Source: Pelomonas cellulosilytica
Lineage (GTDB): Bacteria > Pseudomonadota > Gammaproteobacteria > Burkholderiales > Burkholderiaceae_C
Length of the DNA: 64,000 bases
Assembly: GCF_021353265.1 (NCBI RefSeq)
Contig: NZ_JAJTWU010000009.1
Location: 62,001 to 126,000 of the forward strand
Direction of reading: 5' to 3'
The first letter of the stretch is position 1. Each line of letters starts with the position of its first letter. Made by a program: the position numbers and the translations under genes. The notes below the pieces were generated by a model. It saw nothing but the letters and a program-made list of their open reading frames with translations. It was not told the origin of the DNA and did no database searches. Below, piece by piece: positions 17,605-25,284 of this stretch.

Positions 17605-19056
17605 TTACTTAGACATGCGAACCGGCGAGCAGCTGTTGGCGCTCGTGCGGTTGGTGTGCGAGGTGTAGCTCTTGGTCACGGGATCAAGATCGGACCAGGC
17701 GCCGGTGGCGGTCGACGGCAGAGCAGCCAGGCCGTTCTGCAGATCGGCGTCGAGCCCTTGCAGGATGGAGGCCTTGCCCATTTCGCTGCGCATCTTGGCC
17801 AGCAGGTTCAGCACGTCGGTGGCGGGAGCGTTGGCAGCACCGGCCTTGGCCCATTGCATCGACGCTTCAACAGCGAAGTCATAGTCGCCGGCGATGAGGG
17901 CCGCGCGGGCGGGCGTTGCGCCGCTGAGCTTGACGTAGCGGTAGCCTTTCTCAGAGGGCGTGCCGTTGACGATGGCCTGCGGGTTGTTTTCACGACCCAG
18001 GACGCCAAAGGCGTAGCCGCCACCGGTGCTGTCGGACAGGGCTTCGACGCTGGCCAGGCAGCCTTCGACGACACCCGTGCTGCTGCCTTGCTGAACGGTC
18101 AGGGAGCCGAGGACCGACGGCGTCGCGCTCGTCGTGCCTGCCACCGGCGTGTACTGGTTGGCCGTACCACCGCAGGGGTTGTTGGCGAAGTACATGTTCG
18201 ACGCGGCTTGCGTGCCCGAGCCCGGGGTGCGACGGCAGACGTTGATGCGCTTGTTGTTGATGTTGCTGTCGACAGAAGCGGGAATCAGCAGGTTCCAGCC
18301 CTTCTTCGACGTCGAGCTGCCATTGAGCTGGCCGGTCAGAGCGCCGGCGATGAAGGTCTTGGGGATGCTCGGCTGAGCCGCGGCCGATTCATTGATCTCG
18401 GTCGCGCTCGCATCGACCAGCCCTTGGGCCTTCTGCAGCGCAAGGTACAGCTTCTTGTTGACGGCGACGGCGAAGATGTTCTGCACGAAGCCGGCAGCGT
18501 CCAGGCCGGAGACATCGAGGTTCGTGCCGCCGTTGATAGAAGCCTGCAGCAGCGCCGGCTCCACATCGGAGAAGCCGGCATGGGCCAGCGCCGTGGTCGT
18601 GGCGCCGCAGATGAAGCCGGGCTTTTGGATGTCCGTCGCCGGCGAAGGACCGGAGCCGGCCGCGCAGCTGGCGTCGATCAGCATGTGAGCCTGGGTGGCG
18701 TCGCCGCCGTTGAGCAGCGGCGTCACGCCCTGAGCGGAGCCGCCTTGGTCGCGCTTGTAGATGACGACCGGCGTGCCAACGGGCCAGGAGCCGATGGCGA
18801 CCTTGGTGCGGAACGAGTAGGCGCGGTGGTTGGAACCAGCCGCCGAGTCATAGAAGACATCGAAGGTCGAAGGCTGAGCCAGGTCGGCTTGGATGTACGC
18901 ACCGATCAGCAGGCGCAACGCGGAAGCGCCGGCCAGGCGAACTTCTTTCAGGGAACCATCAGCACGCGCAGCGACGACTTCGGCAGGCGTCAGGGCATGA
19001 GCGGCACCGAAGGAAGCCAGGCAGGCCAGGGCGATCAGGGAGGAACGGAGTTTCAT
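17605..19056 (-). CDS. secreted protein, probably a PstS/PBP-like fold
   Basis: The product has 483 residues with a clear signal peptide (LIALACLASFGAAHA). I do not recognise a specific characterised family. Features pointing to a type-2 periplasmic binding-protein fold are VRLAGASALRLLIGAY after the signal peptide, VFYDSAAGSNHRAYS, and CRRTPGSGTQAASNMYF, which resembles the phosphate-loop region of PstS-like proteins (RxxGSGT). Six or so Cys residues suggest disulfides outside the cytoplasm. There is no lipobox and no PEP-CTERM tail. It is flanked on both sides by PEP-CTERM genes on the same strand and followed by a strong terminator. No ABC permease or ATPase genes are near, so transport is unlikely; a secreted or matrix-associated role is more plausible. 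The ATG at 19056 is fixed by the signal peptide. Confidence 0.75.
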   Translation of the reverse strand: MKLRSSLIALACLASFGAAHALTPAEVVAARADGSLKEVRLAGASALRLLIGAYIQADLAQPSTFDVFYDSAAGSNHRAYSFRTKVAIGSWPVGTPVVIYKRDQGGSAQGVTPLLNGGDATQAHMLIDASCAAGSGPSPATDIQKPGFICGATTTALAHAGFSDVEPALLQASINGGTNLDVSGLDAAGFVQNIFAVAVNKKLYLALQKAQGLVDASATEINESAAAQPSIPKTFIAGALTGQLNGSSTSKKGWNLLIPASVDSNINNKRINVCRRTPGSGTQAASNMYFANNPCGGTANQYTPVAGTTSATPSVLGSLTVQQGSSTGVVEGCLASVEALSDSTGGGYAFGVLGRENNPQAIVNGTPSEKGYRYVKLSGATPARAALIAGDYDFAVEASMQWAKAGAANAPATDVLNLLAKMRSEMGKASILQGLDADLQNGLAALPSTATGAWSDLDPVTKSYTSHTNRTSANSCSPVRMSK

Positions 19057-19091
19057 GATGAAGCTTTCGCGTCAAACGTTCGGGCAGGGCT

Positions 19092-19156
19092 CCGCCAGGC
19101 TCGCCCTTCGAGGGCGGCTGGCGGAATCGAGGGAGGTGGCCGGGCGCGTGCCCGGC
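19092..19156 (-). terminator. two hairpins after a PEP-CTERM gene
   Basis: Between the genes at 19169 and 19056 there are two stems: GCCGGGC/GCCCGGC (19139-19145 with 19150-19156) and a nested stem with outer arms CCGCCAG/CTGGCGG (19092-19098 with 19118-19124) and inner arms CGCCCT/AGGGCG. Neither has a clear T-run, so termination may be partial. Confidence 0.5.
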
Positions 19157-19168
19157 TGGGCGAAGGCC

Positions 19169-19912
19169 TTAGGCCTTGCGACGGCGGGCGAGGAAACCGA
19201 CGGCTGCCAGGCCGGCGGCCAGCATGGCGTAGGTGCTCGGCTCCGGCACCGGAGCGGCGGTAGAGGCGAAGGACACCGTGGTGCCATCGAAGTTGGCAAC
19301 GGTCTTCAGCACGGAGTACTGCGACGGCGCGTCAGTGACGTCGCTGGAGGCGGTCAGGTACACCAGTTCGGACTGGGTGCCGATGTCGTTGCGGGCATTG
19401 AAGAAGCCGTTGAACGACGTGACGCCCTTGTCGGAGTAGGTCAGCGTGCCGAAGGCGGACGCCTTGCGGTTGTTGTCGACCTTGGGGGTGGACAGGCTGT
19501 CGATGTCGGCAAAGTGCACAGCCAGATTGCTGGAGCCATCGTTCGACTGGGTGTTCTGGATGGTGCCCAGGGCCTGGTTGATGTTGCGGGTGGTCCAGGC
19601 GTTGATTTCGCCGGGGTTCAGGCCAGCGTCCAGCGGCTGCACGGCGATGATGGCCCATTGGGTGTTGGCGCCGCCGAAAGACAGGAACTTGTTCCATTCC
19701 GTGCCTGCGACCGACTGGGAGAACGACTGGCCGCTCGTGAGGGCGGCGATAGCGTCGGTCGTGATGCCCAGATCCTGTGCGTAGGAGCCGGCGCTGTTGG
19801 TGGCGATGAAGACGTACTCGCCCTCGCCGAGGTTGCCACTGGTGTTGATGGTGGCGAAAGCGGGAGCGGCGGCGGCCATCAGGGCGGCCAGGGCAATGGT
19901 CTTGAACTTCAT
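19169..19912 (-). CDS. PEP-CTERM sorting domain protein
   Basis: This is a 247-residue secreted protein. Its signal peptide is MKFKTIALAALMAAAAPAFA. The middle (GEYVFIATNSAGSYAQDLGI and following) is a Ser/Thr/Asn-rich beta-type domain that I cannot place in a named family. The C-terminus, VPEPSTYAMLAAGLAAVG then RRRKA, is a textbook PEP-CTERM signal. The start is well supported by GGAG about 8 bases upstream of the ATG at 19912. A phrase near the start, NSAGSYAQDLGI, has a counterpart in the other PEP-CTERM protein (SYTKDLGINAYTSNY), so the two are probably distant paralogs. It is read leftwards, away from the EpsA-like regulator that sits upstream on the same strand. Confidence 0.9.
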   Translation of the reverse strand: MKFKTIALAALMAAAAPAFATINTSGNLGEGEYVFIATNSAGSYAQDLGITTDAIAALTSGQSFSQSVAGTEWNKFLSFGGANTQWAIIAVQPLDAGLNPGEINAWTTRNINQALGTIQNTQSNDGSSNLAVHFADIDSLSTPKVDNNRKASAFGTLTYSDKGVTSFNGFFNARNDIGTQSELVYLTASSDVTDAPSQYSVLKTVANFDGTTVSFASTAAPVPEPSTYAMLAAGLAAVGFLARRRKA

Positions 19913-20210
19913 GGGATTTCTCCGTAGTCAGTGGTGAAGGGACGCGCGGCCAACCGTGGCCGCGTGCCGTCACGCCTGGCTGCCGCCCCTGGATCGCTGG
20001 TGGCAATCGGGAGAGACCTTGGGCGCCTGGGTCGGGTGACCCGCGTTCAAAGAGCAGTGATCCGGAAGATCGGTTCCGCCGGCATTCTTGTGGAGCGACG
20101 TGACATGCGCACCGGGTTGTGATTTCGTTCGCAGTCCGAAGGGACTAGGGGCAAACCCATGAGCCGTTCGGTCGTAGGCCGTTCAGCCCATGCCTGGCTC
20201 GCCTTTCGGC
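19913..20210. other. 298-bp upstream region of the PEP-CTERM gene
   Basis: No credible gene is present here. It should hold the promoter of the PEP-CTERM gene at 19169-19912 and the 3' end of the epsA-like transcript. The only structure I can point to is the 13-base copy of ATGAGCCGTTCGG at 20159-20171 (listed separately) and a nearby GGCCGTTCAGCC. Confidence 0.6.
20159..20171 (+). promoter_or_regulatory. copy of the ATGAGCCGTTCGG element
   Basis: This 13-mer is identical to bases 21190-21202, where it forms a full dyad with GGCTCAT. Here only the left half and core are conserved. It lies about 250 bases upstream of the PEP-CTERM gene start. It is a candidate regulator site (possibly for the adjacent EpsA-like protein), unproven. 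Confidence 0.35.
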
Positions 20211-21059
20211 TCAGGGCAGCAGCCGGGGGCGCGGTGGTGGCGTCGCTGGGCGGTCCAGCAGTTGCAGCGACATGGCCTGCGCCACGGCCTGGGCGCGGTT
20301 GGCGGCGCCCAGCTTGCGCAGGATCTTCTGCACGTGGTTCTTCACGGTCAGCGCGCTGATGCCCAGCTCCTCGGCGATCTGCTGGTTGCTCTTGCCCTCG
20401 CGCAGCCAGCCGAGGATCTCGCGCTCGCGCAGCGTGACGCCTGCCGCGCGCACGACTGGCGCCTGCGGCGCGCCGGGCAGGCCCACGTCGCGCTCCACCG
20501 CCTGCACGCGCTGCCACGCGCCGTGGATGTGGGGGATGAGCAGCTCCAGCCGGCTGCTGAGCGCGGCGAGCGTCGGACCGTCCTGCGAGGCGAAGACAAA
20601 GAAGCTCTCGATCTCTTGTGGGCGCTGCGGGCGCGACACGCCATGGACCAGCACGGTATGGAAATGGGCCGCCTGGAGCGCGTCGCGCACCGGCGCAAGC
20701 GACGTGAAGGCAAGGTCGGCGGTCTCGATGACGGCCGGACGGCCGCGGGCCTCCAGCCAGCGGGCCTGCCAGTGCTGCATCAGCAGGCTGCGCGCATCGC
20801 CCAGCGCGTCCATCAGCGCCGGGTCCAGGCTCACGCTGTTGAAGACGTCGAACAGCAGCTCGCGCGAGGCGCGGTCATAGCTACCGCAGACGGCCAGTTG
20901 GTGCGGGATGAGGCGGCTCAGATAGCTCTGCGTCCAGACGAAGAACTGATAGCGGCGCCGCACGGTCAGCGCCGACTCGGCTGCGCGCACGATGGCTTCG
21001 ACCGGGTCGCCGATCGGCGTGCTGGTGGGGGGTGTGGTCGGAGCTTCCGTCATTGGCAT
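20211..21059 (-). CDS. epsA: LuxR-family regulator, EpsA-like (exopolysaccharide/PEP-CTERM associated)
   Basis: The product is 282 residues from the ATG at 21059. Earlier in-frame starts exist at 21083 and 21143; I prefer 21059 because GAAGAAA lies about 10 bases upstream and the homologous region only begins near PVEAIVRAAESAL. The N-terminal 200 residues form a sensor-like domain without receiver Asp or autoinducer-binding signatures. The C-terminal 60 residues are a GerE/LuxR helix-turn-helix (LTLREREILGWL-type start, then NQQIAEELGISALTVKNHVQ). The overall layout matches the EpsA regulators that sit beside exosortase-type exopolysaccharide clusters. Here it lies between a T2SS-like operon and PEP-CTERM genes, all on one strand, which supports control of envelope and export genes. 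A dyad at 21190-21207 lies 130-150 bases upstream. Confidence 0.8.
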   Translation of the reverse strand: MPMTEAPTTPPTSTPIGDPVEAIVRAAESALTVRRRYQFFVWTQSYLSRLIPHQLAVCGSYDRASRELLFDVFNSVSLDPALMDALGDARSLLMQHWQARWLEARGRPAVIETADLAFTSLAPVRDALQAAHFHTVLVHGVSRPQRPQEIESFFVFASQDGPTLAALSSRLELLIPHIHGAWQRVQAVERDVGLPGAPQAPVVRAAGVTLREREILGWLREGKSNQQIAEELGISALTVKNHVQKILRKLGAANRAQAVAQAMSLQLLDRPATPPPRPRLLP

Positions 21060-21189
21060 GGGCACTGCGTTTCTTCGTCGCATCGGGTTGCAGGAGCTTT
21101 GCGGGAGCGTCACAGAACTTCGCAACGGACTCACACAACGCAAACTCTAGAAACGGCCCGTGACTCGCCGTTGAAGGCTTGCGGAAAGG

Positions 21190-21207
21190 ATGAGCCGTTC
21201 GGCTCAT
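21190..21207 (-). promoter_or_regulatory. dyad ATGAGCC-GTTC-GGCTCAT (operator or terminator)
   Basis: Perfect 7-base arms flank a 4-base loop. It overlaps the stop codon of the last pseudopilin gene and on the minus strand is followed by CCTTTCC, so it can be read as a weak terminator of the secretion operon. The same core recurs at 20159 and, with three changes, at 30106-30121, which argues for a protein-binding site upstream of epsA. Confidence 0.45.
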
Positions 21208-21725
21208 GACCCCGGGGCTGAAGGAACTGTTGTGGGCGACATGAACACCCAATCGCGGGCCGTCGTGCGCCCGCCGGCTGTGGCCAGCAGCCGCCGAGTC
21301 GAGCGCGACCGCACGCCGATGATGCCGGTGGACACCGGCGCACCGGCCGCGCCTTCGGTGTCGATGCCGGCGACGGACTGGCCGACGATGAGTTCCCAGT
21401 CGGGCTGGCCGGTGAAGGGGTCGGCGTAGAGCTGCCTCAGGTGGCGGCGAGGCCTCGTGAAACGCCTGTCGGCCAACAGGTCCCCCAGCGACTGCGCGAG
21501 CGGCGGCTGGCCAACGGGCGTGGTCTCGGTGTAACGGCCCAGTGCCGCTGCGATGGCCTCGCCGCGAAAGCGCAGCTCCGCCTCGCGTTCACGCTGTTGG
21601 CGCGTGCTCTCCAGCTCGCCCAGCGCGGCCAGCGCCACGCCGCCAAGCGCCAGCACGAACAGCAGCCAAAGATAGGTGAAGCCGCGCGCGGCAGGGCCGC
21701 CGCGCCGGCGTTCACCATTCCGCAT
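21204..21725 (-). CDS. pseudopilin lacking Glu5 (type II secretion-like)
   Basis: This is a 173-residue type-IV-pilin-like protein. A basic leader of 14 residues ends in Gly before FTYLWLLFVLALGGVALAAL, a prepilin peptidase site and hydrophobic helix. Position 5 of the mature protein is Trp instead of the conserved Glu; loss of Glu5 is a property of tip pseudopilins such as GspK. After the helix comes an Arg/Glu-rich amphipathic segment, then DPFTGQPDWELIVGQ, a GspG-like loop motif. It is the last gene of the operon and overlaps the preceding pseudopilin by 14 bases. I assign it as a minor pseudopilin; equating it with GspK in function is inference, since it is shorter and lacks the GspK globular domain. 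Confidence 0.82.
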   Translation of the reverse strand: MRNGERRRGGPAARGFTYLWLLFVLALGGVALAALGELESTRQQREREAELRFRGEAIAAALGRYTETTPVGQPPLAQSLGDLLADRRFTRPRRHLRQLYADPFTGQPDWELIVGQSVAGIDTEGAAGAPVSTGIIGVRSRSTRRLLATAGGRTTARDWVFMSPTTVPSAPGS

Positions 21726-22092
21726 AGAGACTCCCGTCCGGCGCGCGGCCGGCCGCGCCGCTGCGCACGTCGCCGACCTGGCCGACCAGGTCGGCGTTGT
21801 CGGGCGGCGGCAGCGTGATCCAGCTCTGCGTGCTGCCGGTCAGCGGGTCCTCCGGCACCTGGCGCAGGTAGCGGTCCTGCACCAGCTGCTCCAGCGAGTC
21901 GGGATAGCGGCCCTTGTCCGCGGCGTACTTGTCGAGTGCGTCGCGCATGACGGCTAGCGAGGAGCGCAGAGCGTTTACCTTGGCCCGGTCCACCGAGGCG
22001 AAGTAGCGCGGCGCGGCGATGCCGGCCAGCAGCGCCACGATGGCCATGACGACGATGAGCTCGATGAGCGTGAAGCCGCGGTGGCGTCGCAT
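21712..22092 (-). CDS. minor pseudopilin, GspG-like
   Basis: This is a 126-residue pseudopilin with a very short leader (MRRHRG) and the classic FTLIELIVVMAIVALLAG helix containing Glu5. The globular part includes YAADKGRYPDSLEQLV and DPLTGSTQSWITLP, as in GspG/PulG family proteins. It lies 6 bases after the previous pseudopilin and overlaps the next by 14 bases. It is processed by a prepilin peptidase not found in the window. Together with its two neighbours it probably supplies the minor pseudopilins for the pilus-like piston of this secretion system. Confidence 0.9.
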   Translation of the reverse strand: MRRHRGFTLIELIVVMAIVALLAGIAAPRYFASVDRAKVNALRSSLAVMRDALDKYAADKGRYPDSLEQLVQDRYLRQVPEDPLTGSTQSWITLPPPDNADLVGQVGDVRSGAAGRAPDGSLYAEW

Positions 22093-22098
22093 GTGGCC

Positions 22099-22593
22099 TC
22101 ACCAGTCCCGGTAGCGGCTGCCGTCGAGGGCGATGCCCTCGGCGAGCGAATGCACGTCAAACACGTCGCGGCCCGGCGCGGGCGACTCGGGTGGGCTGTC
22201 GTAGCTGCGCAGACCCCAGGTCTGCGCTGGGGGCAGCGTCGCGTCGGCAAAAGGGTCGCGTGGCAATCGACGCAGGAAGTACAGGCGCTTCTGGCGCTGT
22301 GGGTCCCTGGCGTCGGGCACGCCCTGCACCAGCGCGTCGAGCGTCGGCGGGTACCCGCTGTCGTCGGCCTTCAGCGTGATGCGGCCTTCGCGCGCGGCCT
22401 GGAAGTAGGCGTCCAGCCCGCCGCGCAGCGCGCGCAGCGCCTGGCGCAGCTCGGCCTCGCGCTGTCGCTTGTGCACCCACACGGCCAGCGGCTGGGCCGC
22501 GGCGGCGAGGATGCCGACGATGGTGACGACGGCCAGAATCTCCACGAGCGTGAAGCCGCGGCTACGCCGGCTACTGCGCGCGGATCTCGACAC
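22099..22593 (-). CDS. minor pseudopilin, GspG/GspH-like
   Basis: This is a 164-residue pseudopilin with a GTG start at 22593, overlapping the secretin gene by 23 bases. A Ser/Arg-rich leader of 13 residues ends in Gly before FTLVEILAVVTIVGILAAAA, with Glu5 present. The ectodomain contains ALRALRGGLDAYFQAAREG, GYPPTLDALVQGV and RRLPRDPFAD, the pattern of GspG-type pseudopilins with a calcium-site-like loop. Later start codons would remove the leader, so the overlapping GTG is the only workable start. Its function is as a structural subunit of the secretion pseudopilus. Confidence 0.9.
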   Translation of the reverse strand: MSRSARSSRRSRGFTLVEILAVVTIVGILAAAAQPLAVWVHKRQREAELRQALRALRGGLDAYFQAAREGRITLKADDSGYPPTLDALVQGVPDARDPQRQKRLYFLRRLPRDPFADATLPPAQTWGLRSYDSPPESPAPGRDVFDVHSLAEGIALDGSRYRDW

Positions 22594-24751
22594 TGGATTC
22601 GCCTTCCACGCGCACGTTCAGCACCTCGCCTTTGGGGCCCGTCGCCTTCGTGTTGACGAACTCGACGACGCCAGACTGCCCGGCTGCGCCGGGCCGCGCA
22701 CGCAGCACGACGACCTTCTGGCCTTGCGGTGCCAGCTCCACCGGCACGCTGCCGCTGCTGGCCTCGGCCCCGGTGGCGTCGGCCAGCGTGAACAGCGATA
22801 CGTCGTAGGTCAGCGTGCCCGACACCGGCACCGCGGCGGTGTTGGTAAGCCCCACCGACAGCGTCTCGCCAACGGCGGCGTTCGCCGTGGTCTGCAGCTC
22901 GACGACGGCCTCGCCCGTGCGGGCGGGCGCTGCGGCCGGCGCGGGCGGCGCGACGTTGGGCGCAAGTGTGGTGCCGGCGAGCGGCGCGGCCACCGTGCCG
23001 CGCGAACGCAGCCGCACGCCCTCGGCACCCGGGTTCGCATCAAAGCCCGACGGCAGGATGGTCTGGCTGGCCTCGGGCAGGCTGACGTTGCGCAGCACAT
23101 GCGGCGTGATCAGCAGCACGATCTCGCTCTTCTTGCGACTGTCGCTGTGCACGCCGAACAGTCGACCCAGCAACGGCGTCTCAGACACATAGGGCACGCC
23201 GCTGATGTTCTTGCGGTCCTCGTCGTTGATGAGGCCGGCCAGCACCTGGGTCTCGCCGTCGCGCAGCCGCAGCGATGTGGACGCGTTGCGCGTGCCGATG
23301 CGATAGGCGCTGGTGGGCTGCGGGCCGCCAGAGCTTTCCTTCACGCCCAGGCTGCTGACCTCCAGCGCCACCTTCATGACGACCTCGTTGTCCAGCTGCA
23401 CGGTGGGCTCCACTTCCAGCTTGATGCCCACGTCGATGTAGGTCACCGCGGTGGACACACCGACGTTCGCTGTCGACGTGCTCGTGAACACGGGCACCTT
23501 GTCGCCGATCTGGATCTTGGCCTTCTCCTTGTTGCGCGCGCGCAGCTTGGGGTTGGCCAGCAGGTTGCTCGTGCCCGACGAGCCTTTCAGCCGCGCGGCG
23601 ACGACCGGATTGGCCACCAGCGTGCGGAAGCTGCCGCGCGTGGCCCACGGCACCAGGCTGGCGCTGCTGTCCAGGCTGCCGTAGGTGGCGTCGGTGGCCC
23701 AGTTGAGGCCAGCCTCGGCGCTGCGGTCGTTGGCGATCTCCAGCACCTCTACGTCCAGCATGACCTCGGGCTCAGGCAGGTCCAGCCCGGCCACGAGCTG
23801 CTCGATCATTGCGATGACCTCGGGCGTGTCGCGCGCGACGAGCAGGTTCAGCCGCTCGTCGATGAACAGGTCGCGCGTCTTGGCCATCATGCGAACGAGG
23901 GCCTGGGCCTGTTTCACGTCGGCGTTATTCAGGTAGAAGCTGCGCGTGACCAGCTCCTGGTGCTCACGCTGCTTCTGCTGCGTGTTGGGGTAGATCAGCA
24001 CCGAGTTGTCGTTCAGCAGCTTGCGCTCCAGCTGCTGCGTGCTGAGGATGACGCGCATCGCCTCATCGACGCTGACCTCCTTCAGGTAGATGCTGACGCG
24101 CGCGTCCGCCTTCACGTCTTTGTCGAACACGAAGTTGACGCCGGCGCCGCGCCCCAGCGCCTCGAAGACGGTGCGCAGCGGCGCATCGCGGAACTCCAGG
24201 CTCACCGGCTTCTGGTACGCCGCGGCCAGCGTGGACGGCACCGGTGGCGGCGCGAAGCGCTGTCGCAGCTTCTGCTGCAGCGCGAGCGCCTGCGGGTGCC
24301 CGGGGTCTTCGGCCAGCACCTGCGTGACGGCCTCGCGCGCCGCGTCGACCTGGCCGTCCTTCAGCTGCCGCGCGGCTTGCGCCAGCCTGGCCTCGTGCGC
24401 GCGGGCGCGACGCAGCGCCGCCTGCAGCGCCCGCGTACGAGGGGCCTGCGCATCAACGTCCTGCATGCGCTGCAGCAGTTCGCCGGCGATGTCGAGCTGG
24501 CCACCGGCGCGGGCGCTCTCGGCCTGCGTGGCCAGTGCCAGCAGGCCCAATTCGCGCTCGCGTTGCGCGGCGGTGCGCAGCTCGTTGTCTTGCGGCTCCG
24601 ACGCGGCGGCGTCGCGCAGCAGCCGCCAGGCGCCTTCATGCTCGCCGCGGCGGGCCAGCGTGTCGGCCTCGCGCAGCGCGGGGTTGCTGATGCAGGCCGT
24701 CAGCAGCGCGGCGGTGAGGGATGCGAGGGCGAGGGCAGGCAGGCGGCTCAT
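22571..24751 (-). CDS. gspD: secretin (GspD/MshL-like) lipoprotein with N-terminal helical repeats and C-terminal cohesin-like domain
   Basis: The product is 726 residues from the ATG at 24751, which overlaps the preceding stop as ATGA and gives a lipoprotein signal with lipobox LLTAC; the open frame continues upstream but is noise. Residues of about 20-150 look like TPR-type helices (ARRGEHEGAWRLLRDAAA). An STN/N0-like domain follows (VSLEFRDAPLRTVFEALGRG), then N1 and the secretin barrel domain with VPYVSETPLLGRLFG and KSEIVLLITPHVLR. About 150 residues come after the secretin core, the last 100 resembling a cohesin/carbohydrate-binding beta-sandwich. It forms the outer-membrane channel of the type II-like system. 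The lipid anchor could replace a pilotin, as none is seen nearby. Confidence 0.92.
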   Translation of the reverse strand: MSRLPALALASLTAALLTACISNPALREADTLARRGEHEGAWRLLRDAAASEPQDNELRTAAQRERELGLLALATQAESARAGGQLDIAGELLQRMQDVDAQAPRTRALQAALRRARAHEARLAQAARQLKDGQVDAAREAVTQVLAEDPGHPQALALQQKLRQRFAPPPVPSTLAAAYQKPVSLEFRDAPLRTVFEALGRGAGVNFVFDKDVKADARVSIYLKEVSVDEAMRVILSTQQLERKLLNDNSVLIYPNTQQKQREHQELVTRSFYLNNADVKQAQALVRMMAKTRDLFIDERLNLLVARDTPEVIAMIEQLVAGLDLPEPEVMLDVEVLEIANDRSAEAGLNWATDATYGSLDSSASLVPWATRGSFRTLVANPVVAARLKGSSGTSNLLANPKLRARNKEKAKIQIGDKVPVFTSTSTANVGVSTAVTYIDVGIKLEVEPTVQLDNEVVMKVALEVSSLGVKESSGGPQPTSAYRIGTRNASTSLRLRDGETQVLAGLINDEDRKNISGVPYVSETPLLGRLFGVHSDSRKKSEIVLLITPHVLRNVSLPEASQTILPSGFDANPGAEGVRLRSRGTVAAPLAGTTLAPNVAPPAPAAAPARTGEAVVELQTTANAAVGETLSVGLTNTAAVPVSGTLTYDVSLFTLADATGAEASSGSVPVELAPQGQKVVVLRARPGAAGQSGVVEFVNTKATGPKGEVLNVRVEGESSVEIRAQ

Positions 24752-25284
24752 GCAGGCGGGCTGGCGAAGGGAACGAACTGGGCCTGGCCCAGCGGCAGGT
24801 AGGTCAGGCGCAGGCCACCGGGCTCGACGGCGTCCACGCGCCAGGCGCCGTCCACCACCTCGCCCGCGCCGACGACGGCGCTGCGCTGCGCGTTGTTCAG
24901 CACGGCGCGCGACGCCCCATCGGTCAGGCGGCCGACCAGCTGGTACGGGAAGGGCGGTGCGCTGGGCGGTGGCGGTGGCTCGTCGGGCGCAGCGGCGGCC
25001 GGTGGCGGCGTGGCGGCCACCGTGGCGGGCGCGGCGTCGCCCCAGGCGGCCTGGGCCAGCGGATCCAGCGTCGGCCAGTCTCCGCGGGCGTTGCGGGTGC
25101 CGTGGGCGCCGGTTGCAGACGCCGGCTCGATGGCATACACGGCTGCGAGTGGGGCGCGCCGCGGCGCCGTCGCGACCTGTTCGGCAGGCTCGTCGTTGCC
25201 CGACACCCAGGCCGTGGCCGCCAGGCTCAGCGCCAGCGCACCGGCCAGTGCCCACTGGCGCGGCGCGAGGTGGTGCGGCTTCAC
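24748..25284 (-). CDS. GspC/PilP-like inner-membrane coupling protein
   Basis: The product is 178 residues if started at the GTG at 25284, where GTGA overlaps the previous stop codon; an ATG 27 bases earlier is possible but overlaps more deeply. One transmembrane helix (WALAGALALSLAATAWVSG) follows a short basic leader. A Pro/Ala-rich linker occupies about residues 80-115. The C-terminal 65 residues (YQLVGRLTDGASRAVL to LGQAQFVPFA) resemble the small beta domain of GspC and PilP proteins that contacts secretin N domains. Its position directly before the secretin, overlapping it by ATGA, matches the pilP-pilQ and gspC-gspD orders. The PDZ domain of classical GspC is absent. Confidence 0.78.
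   Translation of the reverse strand: MKPHHLAPRQWALAGALALSLAATAWVSGNDEPAEQVATAPRRAPLAAVYAIEPASATGAHGTRNARGDWPTLDPLAQAAWGDAAPATVAATPPPAAAAPDEPPPPPSAPPFPYQLVGRLTDGASRAVLNNAQRSAVVGAGEVVDGAWRVDAVEPGGLRLTYLPLGQAQFVPFASPPA

Noticed and set aside
22571-25255. An 894-residue version of the secretin.
   Set aside because: The extra 168 residues are Arg/Ala-rich and overlap two other genes in another frame. The ATG at 24751 gives a lipoprotein signal and an ATGA overlap.
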